This document shows, piece after piece, positions 29,344 to 38,672 of a DNA stretch of 64,000 bases (within the stretch, counting starts at the first letter, position 1; the number at the start of each line of letters is the position of its first letter). The translations under genes and the position numbers were made by a program. Source of the DNA: Bacillota bacterium (GTDB lineage Bacteria; Bacillota; Negativicutes; Sporomusales; CTSoil-080); contig JAGGAC010000011.1 in the NCBI GenBank assembly GCA_017889635.1, positions 1-64,000 of the forward strand. The letters are read 5' to 3'. The notes under the pieces were generated by a model that had not been told where the DNA came from, made no database searches, and saw only the letters and a program-made list of their open reading frames with translations.

Positions 29344-30597
29344 TCACGACTCCTCTTGCACAGTTAAAGGCATTACCGCCGTCGTTTCTTTCTTTTGGCG
29401 ATAAGCAGCTAATAACACAAGACCAATGCCTACTATGCTAAGGGCACCGGCAATAACAAACGCTTGGGTATAATCGCCGTTATTAGCCTCTTTTGCTACC
29501 GCGGCCAGCCGGGGTCCGATATATGCCGCTACCCCGATCGTAAGAAACATTATCCCAAAATTAATCCCTAAATGTTTAGCACCAAAGGAATCCGCGGTTA
29601 CCGGCGGCATTAAGGATAAAAACCCGCCGTAACAAAGACCGACCGTAGATATTGCAAGCACAAATGGCAAGTATGATTTAAATGTCGCAAGACCAGCCAG
29701 CGCGGCCACTGAAAACACAAACACCGCGATAAACACCGGGTAACGGCCAATTTTATCGGATATTGCCGCCCAAAATATTTTCCCTGCCACCATTGCCAGC
29801 GCCAAATAACCTACCACTACACTGGCATCTTGGGGTGAAATCTTAAGCACATCCTGGGCTAGAGGCGACGCCTGCCCTAATATCATAAGTCCCGACATTG
29901 CGCCGATAATAAAAATCAAAGCCAAAATGTAGAACTGAGGATCACACAGCATCTCTTTCCAGTTCTTATCTCTGCTGCCGCCAGCCACTTGTCCGGTCTT
30001 GGCAGCCGGCTCCCACCCCGCCGGGCGATAGCCAGCCGGGGCGGTTTTCACTAAGGTAGCAAGCCCACAGGCAATAACCAGGAAAACTACGCCCAGTATC
30101 TTAAATGTTGTTAAAATCCCATAACCGTCAATAAGAAACGATGCCAGTGGTGCCCAAATAACAGCCCCGGCCCCATAGCCACCGGCCAATAAACCGGAAG
30201 CAAGTCCGCTCTTATCAGGGAAAAATTTAACAATGTTGCTCATCGTGCCACCGTAAATAAGACCATTGCCAATTCCGCCGAAAACTCCGCACACCAGATA
30301 TAACCCGGTTAGTGAGCTGACAAAACCGCTGCCGCCAACTGCGAACGCAAGTGCAATCCCGCCGATAAATATTACCCAGCGCGGCGCCATATACTCTTGA
30401 AGTTTACCTGCCACAAGCGGCATAACGGAGCCAACACCCATCACAATGGTAAAGGCTAATAATACATCCTTCCCATCCCAGCCAAAATGACTAACCAGTG
30501 GCCGCTGGAAAACGCTCCAGGCATAAAAAACGCCGATGCAAATGTTAATTGCCATGCAAGCGACTAGATAAAACCATCTTTTTGAATCGTAATTCAT
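29344..30597 (-). CDS. OFA-family MFS transporter (oxalate/formate antiporter type)
   Basis: NICIGVFYAWSVFQRPLVSHFGW...GGIGNGLIYGGTMSNIVKFFPDKSGLASGLLAGGYGAGA. Confidence 0.9.
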   Translation of the reverse strand: MNYDSKRWFYLVACMAINICIGVFYAWSVFQRPLVSHFGWDGKDVLLAFTIVMGVGSVMPLVAGKLQEYMAPRWVIFIGGIALAFAVGGSGFVSSLTGLYLVCGVFGGIGNGLIYGGTMSNIVKFFPDKSGLASGLLAGGYGAGAVIWAPLASFLIDGYGILTTFKILGVVFLVIACGLATLVKTAPAGYRPAGWEPAAKTGQVAGGSRDKNWKEMLCDPQFYILALIFIIGAMSGLMILGQASPLAQDVLKISPQDASVVVGYLALAMVAGKIFWAAISDKIGRYPVFIAVFVFSVAALAGLATFKSYLPFVLAISTVGLCYGGFLSLMPPVTADSFGAKHLGINFGIMFLTIGVAAYIGPRLAAVAKEANNGDYTQAFVIAGALSIVGIGLVLLAAYRQKKETTAVMPLTVQEES

Positions 30598-30832
30598 ACC
30601 TTACCTCCATAAAATTTCCCAATAATCAAATTAGTGCAACAATGCGAAGCGCAACTCGTTAATTAATTACATGTTTATTATCCACACATCAATTATATTG
30701 GAGGCTTATTCGGGTGTCAACAAATTCAAATTTACTGTTTATGCAAAATATAAAACTAAAAAGTCGCAATTTGCATTACATATTGCGACTTCCGTTAAAT
30801 CAACAGGCTATAGCACTCAAACTTATATCTAT

Positions 30833-30868
30833 TAGACAATGTAAAATATTCCCTGTATAATATTGTCT
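30833..30868 (+). promoter_or_regulatory. marR promoter overlapped by an AGACAAT/ATTGTCT inverted repeat (candidate operator)
   Basis: TAGACA - 17 nt - TATAAT; inverted repeat arms 30834-30840 and 30862-30868; RBS and ATG at 30894 follow. Confidence 0.6.
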
Positions 30869-30893
30869 GTAAAATTCTTCATTAGGAGGAATA

Positions 30894-31337
30894 ATGGAAC
30901 TTACCAATGATGCTCTTGGTTTTATGCTTCATCACTCTGATTTACGCCTTTTAAAGCTGCAACTTATAAAATTCAAGGCTTTCGGTGTAACGCCGGAACA
31001 ATGGCACCTATTAAACAGTTTGGCCGAAAAAGACATCATCAACCAAAAAGAGCTAGCGAAACGGGTTGACAAAAATCAAACTATTGTCACCAGAATGCTG
31101 CTGATTCTTGAACGAAAAGGATTTGTCAAAAAAGAAATTGATCCAAACGACCGTAGAGCTTTTTTACTATATTTGACCGAGTCAGGCCAAAAAGTCCAAA
31201 ACAACCTTTTACAGCTTGCCGAGAAAACATTTGAAACATTATTACAAGACATTCCGCAAGAAGATGTTGCCAAATTCGCTCAAGTATTAAATACCGTGTA
31301 TCAAAAGCTTGATGTAATGATTGCCGCCCATAAATGA
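30894..31337 (+). CDS. MarR-family transcriptional regulator
   Basis: INQKELAKRVDKNQTIVTRMLLILERKGFVKKEIDPNDRRAFLLYLTESGQ. Confidence 0.92.
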   Translation: MELTNDALGFMLHHSDLRLLKLQLIKFKAFGVTPEQWHLLNSLAEKDIINQKELAKRVDKNQTIVTRMLLILERKGFVKKEIDPNDRRAFLLYLTESGQKVQNNLLQLAEKTFETLLQDIPQEDVAKFAQVLNTVYQKLDVMIAAHK

Positions 31338-31379
31338 CTAAAATTCAGGTGGGGTTTTAACCCCACCTGAATTTTAGTC
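31336..31379. repeat. dispersed repeat, copy C: solo first hairpin with a short downstream remnant
   Basis: GACTAAAATTCAGGTGGGGTT-TT-AACCCCACCTGAATTTTAGTC (21-bp perfect stem) followed by CGAATTAACCAGGGAAT. Confidence 0.85.
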
Positions 31380-31412
31380 GAATTAACCAGGGAATAAAGT
31401 TGTCGATCAGCA

Positions 31413-31455
31413 AAAATGATTGAGCCACTTCAAAAAAGAATGGCTCAGTCATTTT
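31413..31455 (+). terminator. probable native marR terminator
   Basis: AAAATGATTGAGCCA - 13 nt - TGGCTCAGTCATTTT. Confidence 0.7.
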
Positions 31456-31525
31456 ACATCGGTATATTAAATATGTCTGTATAATATTCTCTCTGCTGCT
31501 ATCAACCCTTAATAACTCCTTTTAC

Positions 31526-32314
31526 TTAGGAAAAACTACCACCATGATTTTTCGCTATAATATAATTCACGGCATGCTGATGTGGAATACTAGCTGAATT
31601 ACAGTCGACAATTTTTTCTTCGCATTGAATAATCTCCCAGTCATGGTAATACCCCGCAAGGTCGCCTGAAGTGTAAAGGTATTCATTTCTCTGCCAATCT
31701 GGAGCAACCTCAATAAACGGTTTTTCTACAAAAACTAAATGTGCATTTATTCCACCAGTCCGCGTATGCTGCTTATATTTATCGAAATGTTTTCTTCGTT
31801 GTTCTGGAGGTAAAAACTGGAGCGATCCCATAGAATACACAACGTCATAAAATTCAATGATGTCATAGCCAATCATATTGGCGTGGATTATGTTTATATT
31901 ACATCCTGTCAAATGACTATAATGTTTAATTTTTTCAATACCAGGTTTAGATAATTCAAGTGCATCCACTATATAGTCACCTTTTGCGAAAAAAATGGCG
32001 TCTCTTCCTTCACCACTACCGATATCTAAAATTCGTTTTTCCAGCCTACTGTCACCCTGCATTATTCTCACAACTTGTTCGGCAAGGACAGAATGCTGAA
32101 GCCCCCAGTAATATTCCTCTTTTTCATATTCCTTGTCATACGGACTTACTTGTTCCATTGCCAATAGATTGTTTCCAGTTAGCAATCTATCAATTGACAC
32201 CCCGAGTAATTTTCCCAAAAGCGGTAATAAAGCCGTATCTGGTAATGAATTACCATTTTCCCATTTTGATACTGCCTGCGGGGTAACATTTAAAAGTAAT
32301 TCATTATTAAACAT
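31526..32314 (-). CDS. class I SAM methyltransferase fused to a partial XRE-type HTH (probably N-terminally truncated)
   Basis: N-term LNVTPQAVSKWENGNSLPDTALLPLLGKLLGVSIDRLL is the second half of an HTH_3; then ILDIGSGEGRDAIFFAKGDYIVDALELS. Confidence 0.75.
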   Translation of the reverse strand: MFNNELLLNVTPQAVSKWENGNSLPDTALLPLLGKLLGVSIDRLLTGNNLLAMEQVSPYDKEYEKEEYYWGLQHSVLAEQVVRIMQGDSRLEKRILDIGSGEGRDAIFFAKGDYIVDALELSKPGIEKIKHYSHLTGCNINIIHANMIGYDIIEFYDVVYSMGSLQFLPPEQRRKHFDKYKQHTRTGGINAHLVFVEKPFIEVAPDWQRNEYLYTSGDLAGYYHDWEIIQCEEKIVDCNSASIPHQHAVNYIIAKNHGGSFS

Positions 32315-32468
32315 GCTTCATATTCCCTTTTCTTTAGAATACTTACATTTTTATTGTATCTTTTACCATAACCAAAGTATAGCAAGCTTTAGTTGTTCAT
32401 TTATAGATTATTTCAACCAACAGTTAACCAGGGCTTTTACAAAAGTGTCCATATTCCTACAACAGAAA

Positions 32469-32497
32469 AAAGCCTCATCCTCAACAGGACAAGGCTA
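32469..32497 (-). terminator. tRNA operon terminator
   Basis: minus strand AGCCTTGTCCTGTTGAGGATGAGGCTTTTTT. Confidence 0.7.
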
Positions 32498-32571
32498 AAG
32501 AATTTATACGTTACATAGTTATGTAGTTCAAGCCACTCTACTAAAGTGACTCGAAGCCAATAAAATCTGAA

Positions 32572-32647
<76 letters not shown>

Positions 32648-32725
32648 GAATGGTGACCCGTAGGGGAAAGGCCCGAGAGATATAAAACAGGTCTTCCGAA
32701 GAAAGCCTGTTTTGTAAACAATAGA

Positions 32726-32800
32726 TGGCTCCTTGAGTAGGACTCGAACCTACAACCGCCCGGTTAACAGCCGGGTGCTCTACCATTGAGCTATCAAGGA
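32726..32800 (-). tRNA. tRNA-Asn (anticodon GTT)
   Basis: TCCTTGATAGCTCAATGGTAGAGCACCCGGCTGTTAACCGGG...GGTTCGAGTCCTACTCAAGGAGCCA. Confidence 0.96.
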
Positions 32801-32885
32801 ATGTTTACCGACAAAATATATTATATAACAGTGGCCATCTGTCGTCAAGATATTTTTTTGAGGATTTTCGAAACCGCTCTATTTC

Positions 32886-34019
32886 CTATTCCAGGAAATC
32901 CTTAAGTTTTTTGCTGCGAGTCGGATGTCTTAGTTTTCTTAGCGCTTTAGCCTCAATCTGGCGAATACGTTCACGAGTTACGCCAAAATGCTGCCCCACT
33001 TCCTCAAGTGTCCGGGCCCGACCGTCATCCAACCCGAAGCGAAGCCTGAGGACCTTTTCTTCCCTTGGCGTCAAAGTCTCCAATACCTCTTCAAGCTGTT
33101 CTTTTAAGAGCATAAAGGAAGCGGCTTCCGCCGGAGCCGGAGCATCCTGATCTTCAATAAAGTCACCCAGATGAGAATCTTCTTCCTCACCAATCGGCGT
33201 TTCTAATGACACAGGCTCTTGGGCAATCTTCATAATCTCGCGCACTCGTTCGATACTTACATCCATTTCTACGGCAATTTCCTCAGCGCTTGGCTCACGC
33301 CCAAGCTCTTGGAGAAGCTGCCGCGATACCCGGATAAGTTTGTTGATAGTCTCCACCATATGCACAGGAATACGGATAGTCCGAGCCTGGTCGGCAATAG
33401 CCCTGGTAATGGCCTGACGAATCCACCATGTAGCATAAGTGCTGAATTTATATCCTTTGTTATAATCGAACTTCTCCACTGCTTTAATCAGGCCCAAATT
33501 TCCTTCCTGAATCAAATCAAGGAAAAGCATACCTCGACCCACGTAACGTTTGGCAATACTTACAACTAACCGCAAATTGGCCTCCGCTAACCGCCGCTTA
33601 GCTTCCTCATCGCCCAATTCCATGCGTTTAGCCAGTACAATCTCTTCCTCCGCTGACAAAAGCGGCACCCGGCCGATTTCCTTTAAATACATGCGGACCG
33701 GATCATCAATATTTACACCTTCAGGAATAGATAAATCAATGTCGACTTCTTCCGGCGTAGTTTCAATTTCTGTAATGTCTGCATCATCGAGTGTTTCAAC
33801 ATCAGGAATCTCTTCAACTATCTCAATTCCTTTGTTGGTAAACACTTCGTACATATCGTCAATTTCATCCGGTGTCAACTCTTCATTTTGGAGGGTATCC
33901 ATAATTTCGGCATAAGTCAACATGCCGCCGCGCTTTTTCCCTTTATGCAGCAATTCGTTTACTTGTTCGGCAGGTATGTTCTTTTTTTCGGTCATCTTAT
34001 TCCCCTCCTTCCCAGGCAT
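32886..34019 (-). CDS. rpoD: RNA polymerase primary sigma factor
   Basis: [56 protein letters not shown]. Confidence 0.97.
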   Translation of the reverse strand: MPGKEGNKMTEKKNIPAEQVNELLHKGKKRGGMLTYAEIMDTLQNEELTPDEIDDMYEVFTNKGIEIVEEIPDVETLDDADITEIETTPEEVDIDLSIPEGVNIDDPVRMYLKEIGRVPLLSAEEEIVLAKRMELGDEEAKRRLAEANLRLVVSIAKRYVGRGMLFLDLIQEGNLGLIKAVEKFDYNKGYKFSTYATWWIRQAITRAIADQARTIRIPVHMVETINKLIRVSRQLLQELGREPSAEEIAVEMDVSIERVREIMKIAQEPVSLETPIGEEEDSHLGDFIEDQDAPAPAEAASFMLLKEQLEEVLETLTPREEKVLRLRFGLDDGRARTLEEVGQHFGVTRERIRQIEAKALRKLRHPTRSKKLKDFLE

Positions 34020-34048
34020 CCCCAGATAAATTGGCGCTCATATTCAAT

Positions 34049-35800
34049 TCAAGAAAGGCGTAATTTACTAATTTCATCTTGTATTCGCTGACTTTCAGCT
34101 AATTCCTGCAGAAAGTTGCTATCCCCCATGCGTTCTAATTCGTGAGCCCGTAAACTATGTTCTTCAAGCAAAACCTTCAAGCGAGCCAACCTTATCGCTT
34201 TGATCAAGTCGTCAACCATCCGGGCAATGTCGCCAACCTCCAGATCCATAACCATAATATTTGATAATTCATTTGCAGCCTCTTCAGGCAATGTTAGCGT
34301 AAAAACATCCGGAATTAGACTTTTTCCCATATTATACGCATCTATGATCAATTTGATTATTATTCTACGCTGCCGCCCCTGTATATCATCATCACTAAGC
34401 TGGGCCTGAACGTAAGGAATAACCGAATTGTCCTCAAACATCAGACGGATAATCTGGCGCTCAGCCACTACTGTCCTTTGTCCAGGGCGTTGCGAGAGAC
34501 TGGAAATATTAATATTCTTCCCACCGTTTACATTTTTATCCTTTTTTTCCTGTGCAATATATTTTCGAATCTCAGCCCTTATCGCGCTTTCATCAATTGT
34601 AACCGCCACTTTACCGTCAAGGCCGGAATAATCCGAGCTTTCAATAGCACACCTGACCCGATACTCAAGCAGCCCCTGCGAAGTATCAAGCAAAGAGTTA
34701 AAAGCTTCTACTCCATGCCTTCGCACAAATTCATCAGGGTCTTTGCCATCAGGAATAGCTATCACCCTGACATTAAGCCCCAGCGACTTTACTGTCGATA
34801 ACGCTCTGACAGTAGCCTCCTGCCCGGCTGCATCACTGTCATAGGCAAAGTAAATCTCTGTAGCCCGTGACCGTACAAGTTTTCGGGCCTGATCAAGTGT
34901 AAACGCCGTTCCCAAGGAAGCAACCGCATTCATGATTCCATTGCTCTGAAGTGCAATCAGATCCATATAGCCTTCCACCACGACAGCTTTACCGGACTGA
35001 CGGATGAACTGGTTAGCCAAATCATATCCATAAAGAAGCTGACGCTTATTAAAAACCGGTGTTTCAGGTGTATTCAAGTATTTTGGCTGCGAAGCATCCA
35101 GTACCCTCCCGCCAAAACCAACAACCCGGCCATGGACATCAGCAATAGGAAACATAATTCGGCCCCGAAACCGATCATAAACCCCTTCACCAGACGAACG
35201 TTTTACCGCCAGTCCGGCTTTAACCAAAACATCCGGTTGCAAACCACGTGCGGTTAGTGCTGTCGACAACTTATCCCAAGCAGTAGGACTGTACCCTAAT
35301 TTAAAAGTTTCAATCGTCTGTGCCGTAATTCCCCGCGCAGCTAGATACTCCCTGGCGTCTTTGCCGTAACTGGTATTAACCAGACAGGAGTGAAAAAAAT
35401 CCCGTGCCGTTTCATTGGCATGGTACAAATTGGCCATTTCCCGTTCCATTTGCCTGTCACGAGCGGATTTTTCCTTTTCCGGCAACGGAATACCAAGTTT
35501 ATTTGCCAGTAGTTTCACAACCTCAGGAAAATCAAGGTTCTCTACTCGCATTAAAAAATTGAATACATTCCCGCCAGCCTGACATCCGAAGCAATAAAAA
35601 AAACCTTTATCAGGAGTCACAGAAAAAGACGGCGTCTTTTCATGATGGAACGGACAACACCCCCAATAATTCCTCCCACGCTTTTTTAGCGGCACATACT
35701 CGGAGATGATATTGACGATATCGCTCGCGGCGCGCAACTTTTCGATAAACCCATCATAAACTGAGTCTCTCATTTCACCACCTCTTACGCGCTCAACCAA
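34049..35800 (-). CDS. dnaG: DNA primase
   Basis: CPFHHEKTPSFSVTPDKGFFYCFGCQAGGN; TOPRIM VVVEGYMDLIAL. Confidence 0.97.
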   Translation of the reverse strand: MVERVRGGEMRDSVYDGFIEKLRAASDIVNIISEYVPLKKRGRNYWGCCPFHHEKTPSFSVTPDKGFFYCFGCQAGGNVFNFLMRVENLDFPEVVKLLANKLGIPLPEKEKSARDRQMEREMANLYHANETARDFFHSCLVNTSYGKDAREYLAARGITAQTIETFKLGYSPTAWDKLSTALTARGLQPDVLVKAGLAVKRSSGEGVYDRFRGRIMFPIADVHGRVVGFGGRVLDASQPKYLNTPETPVFNKRQLLYGYDLANQFIRQSGKAVVVEGYMDLIALQSNGIMNAVASLGTAFTLDQARKLVRSRATEIYFAYDSDAAGQEATVRALSTVKSLGLNVRVIAIPDGKDPDEFVRRHGVEAFNSLLDTSQGLLEYRVRCAIESSDYSGLDGKVAVTIDESAIRAEIRKYIAQEKKDKNVNGGKNINISSLSQRPGQRTVVAERQIIRLMFEDNSVIPYVQAQLSDDDIQGRQRRIIIKLIIDAYNMGKSLIPDVFTLTLPEEAANELSNIMVMDLEVGDIARMVDDLIKAIRLARLKVLLEEHSLRAHELERMGDSNFLQELAESQRIQDEISKLRLS

Positions 35801-36081
35801 TTTTGATTTTTTTTGGCATTATTATACAAAATCGGAATAACTTAGCATCAAAATCGAACTTTATGATTATTCTGCAGCCTCTCCAGTTATCCTTCCCGCC
35901 GGCTAAAAAAATTTGCCGCTAACAGCATTCCTTGTTAATTAATAATATTCAAGACAAAGATTCGAAATCCTCTTTTTCCTCTTGACAAAGTCCGTTTATT
36001 TTGATAGAAGCTTACAAAATTCCCTGTGGTCTAATCCCAACCGACATTTATCGTCCAAAGGCCTCATACGGACGAAATATT

Positions 36082-37113
36082 CTACCTGGTTATTATGCCA
36101 CTAGGAGGCACAAATAGATTCTTGAATAAATATATGGCATACAGGTCGGTAAGTCCGGCAATATAGTCGACAATAGTTGTCCTCATGTCCCACTGGTTTT
36201 CCCGATCAATAAATTCTCGTGGCAAAGCTTCAGGGTGATCAATATAATACTCATATAACTTATGGATAACATACTTCGCTTTCCGGCGTTCATCGTCCAG
36301 CTTTGTAGATTTGTATACGCTTGCAAACATAAATTGGCGAAACTCATCCATCGCCTGCTGAACCGGCGGCGATAACTGAACCACACCGGCCCTGGCTGAT
36401 ACTTCAATCATATCAGCAACCATCACGGTAATCATATCCGAGGGTTTAGACCCTAGGACTTTGGCTATATTTCCTGGTAAATCAGAGCTGCTCAGGAGGC
36501 CGGCCCGGATACCGTCGTCGTAATCATGACAAAGATACGCGATCCGGTCGCCAATCCGCACAATATTCCCCTCTAAGGTTTCCGGGGTATTGGGTCCGGT
36601 ATGATTGACAATGCCATCTTTCACTGCCTGCGTCAGATTAAGCCCCTGGCCGCTCTTTTCCAGGTATGTTACCACTCTTAGGCTTTGCTCATTATGAGCG
36701 AAATGTCCTAAAATCTCCCCCAAAGCCTCTTCACCGGCATGGCCAAACGGAGTATGTCCCACGTCATGTCCAAGGGCAATAGCTTCAACTAAATCCTCAT
36801 TAAGCATTAACCCCCGTGCGATAGTCCGTGAAATCTGAGCCGTCTCCAAACTATGCGTCATTCGGGTACGATAATGGTCACCAGGCGAAATATATACCTG
36901 TGTTTTGTGTTTAAGTCGCCGGAAAGCTTTACAGTGAATAATACGATCCCGGTCACGCTGATAAGCAGTACGAAACTCGCATTCTTTTTCCACCAAATCC
37001 CGTTTTGCATCACGGCTTTTTGCCGCCAAAGGCGACAGTATTTTGAGCTCCAACTCTTCAATACGTTCACGGATATTCAAAATAACAGCCTCCTTTTTAC
37101 CCACTTCACCCAT
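36082..37113 (-). CDS. dgt: deoxyguanosinetriphosphate triphosphohydrolase-like HD protein
   Basis: KAFRRLKHKTQVYISPGDHYRTRMTHSLETAQISRTIAR...ALGHDVGHTPFGHAGE. Confidence 0.92.
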   Translation of the reverse strand: MGEVGKKEAVILNIRERIEELELKILSPLAAKSRDAKRDLVEKECEFRTAYQRDRDRIIHCKAFRRLKHKTQVYISPGDHYRTRMTHSLETAQISRTIARGLMLNEDLVEAIALGHDVGHTPFGHAGEEALGEILGHFAHNEQSLRVVTYLEKSGQGLNLTQAVKDGIVNHTGPNTPETLEGNIVRIGDRIAYLCHDYDDGIRAGLLSSSDLPGNIAKVLGSKPSDMITVMVADMIEVSARAGVVQLSPPVQQAMDEFRQFMFASVYKSTKLDDERRKAKYVIHKLYEYYIDHPEALPREFIDRENQWDMRTTIVDYIAGLTDLYAIYLFKNLFVPPSGIITR

Positions 37114-37187
37114 CCATATATTTACACATGTAAAATTATCATTAAATTTGCTATAATTATGCTAGAAGTTGAAAGGCGGGATAGCTA

Positions 37188-37667
37188 ATGAAATCTAAGA
37201 CTATTGTAATTGTGTTACTTCTTTTTTTATGCTTGACAGGGACAGTTTGGGCTGGCCCCAAACCGATCATCCAGTCCGACACCAAATATTTTGACATAAA
37301 TACCGGTCTATATGTGCTTAAAGGAAATGTCTACCTGCAAGTAAAAAACAGAATTATAACCGCCGATCAAGCTCGTGTAAGCGTCGGTTCCCTTGAAGTT
37401 TGGGGTTCAGGCAATGTAACAGTAACCCAGGATGACATCCGCTTCACCGGCGATAGTGTTTATGTCTATGGCGCGGAAAATCGCGCTACAGTCAATGGCG
37501 GAGTAAGTTTCAGCCGCACCGGCCTCAATATTACCGCCGATACAGCCGATTTCAACTGGCGGAGCAAGATTGGCACATTCAGCGGCAATGTTACTGTAAC
37601 TCAGGACGGCAACACCTGGACAACCGATTACCTCAGTTACAACGTCGAAACCAATAGTATTCTATAA
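37188..37667 (+). CDS. OstA/LptA-like periplasmic protein
   Basis: signal peptide then YFDINTGLYVLKGNVYLQVKNRIITADQARV...GNVTVTQDGNTWTTDYLSYN beta-jellyroll repeats. Confidence 0.8.
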   Translation: MKSKTIVIVLLLFLCLTGTVWAGPKPIIQSDTKYFDINTGLYVLKGNVYLQVKNRIITADQARVSVGSLEVWGSGNVTVTQDDIRFTGDSVYVYGAENRATVNGGVSFSRTGLNITADTADFNWRSKIGTFSGNVTVTQDGNTWTTDYLSYNVETNSIL

Positions 37668-37674
37668 AACCCAA

Positions 37675-38568
37675 TTATCTACGCTGCTGATTTTTCCGCA
37701 CAATTTCCAAAATTTTATTAGCGGTTTCCTCAATGGCTTTATTAGATACGTCAATCACCGGGCAACGCAGTTTTTGCATTATGCTTCTGGCATACTCAAG
37801 TTCCTCTTCAATCCGCGCGATATTGGCATAGTTGGCATCAGAAGCCAGCCCCATTGCTTTCAACCGCTCAGTACGAATCTGATTTAATTTAGCGGTATTT
37901 ATTATCAGCCCCACAACATGCGTGGTCGGTATTTCGAATAATTCCCGCGGCGGTGCAACCTCCGGCACCAACGGCACGTTAGCAATCTTCACCTTTTTGT
38001 GAGCCAAATACATACTCAACGGTGTCTTAGATGTACGTGATACTCCCACAAGAACAATATCGGCATTTTTAAGCCCCCAGGGATTTTTGCCATCATCATA
38101 CTTAACAGCAAATTCTACCGCCTCAACCCGCCGGAAATAGTCCTGATCCAGTTGGTGTACAAGACCGGGCTTGAGTTTAGGGGACAGTTTGGTAATCTTT
38201 TGAACCGCCTGAATCATCGGCCCCATAATGTCAACAGTTGGAACATTGCTACTTTCAGCTAATTCCTTAAACGCATCTCTAAGTTCAGGAGATACCAGCG
38301 TGTGGCAAATTACGCTGGGCTGTTTTGACGCCATTTCCAGCGTCTCCGCAATTTGTTCGACCGAACTAATATAGGAATAGCGAATAATCTCAAATTCGCC
38401 GGAATTAAACTGGCTGGCCGTAGCGCGGGCCACCATTTCCGCCGTTTCGCCAATAGAATCCGATAAAGCGTAAATAATTGGTGTTGTAGAAATAATAACT
38501 ACCTCCCTCAATTTTATCAAATGGTTTACTATCTTTTTGACACAGCGAACTGATAATCCTGCAACCAA
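37675..38568 (-). CDS. ppsR: pyruvate, water dikinase / PPDK regulatory kinase-phosphotransferase
   Basis: IIYALSDSIGETAEMVARA...VLVGVSRTSKTPLSMYLAHK; true start probably downstream of 38568. Confidence 0.92.
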   Translation of the reverse strand: MVAGLSVRCVKKIVNHLIKLREVVIISTTPIIYALSDSIGETAEMVARATASQFNSGEFEIIRYSYISSVEQIAETLEMASKQPSVICHTLVSPELRDAFKELAESSNVPTVDIMGPMIQAVQKITKLSPKLKPGLVHQLDQDYFRRVEAVEFAVKYDDGKNPWGLKNADIVLVGVSRTSKTPLSMYLAHKKVKIANVPLVPEVAPPRELFEIPTTHVVGLIINTAKLNQIRTERLKAMGLASDANYANIARIEEELEYARSIMQKLRCPVIDVSNKAIEETANKILEIVRKNQQRR

Positions 38569-38672
38569 AAGTGTCGCAATATGTCCTTAGAATTCCACCA
38601 ATCAAACTGAATATGAACTTCAATCAAAAAACAACCCCTGAAGACAGAAGTTTCTTCAGGGGTTAAACTTTT

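Noticed and set aside
35870-36080. Short minus-strand ORF MRPLDDKCRLGLDHREFCKLLSK between dgt and dnaG
   Set aside because: No convincing RBS and only 23 codons; too weak to call without conservation data.
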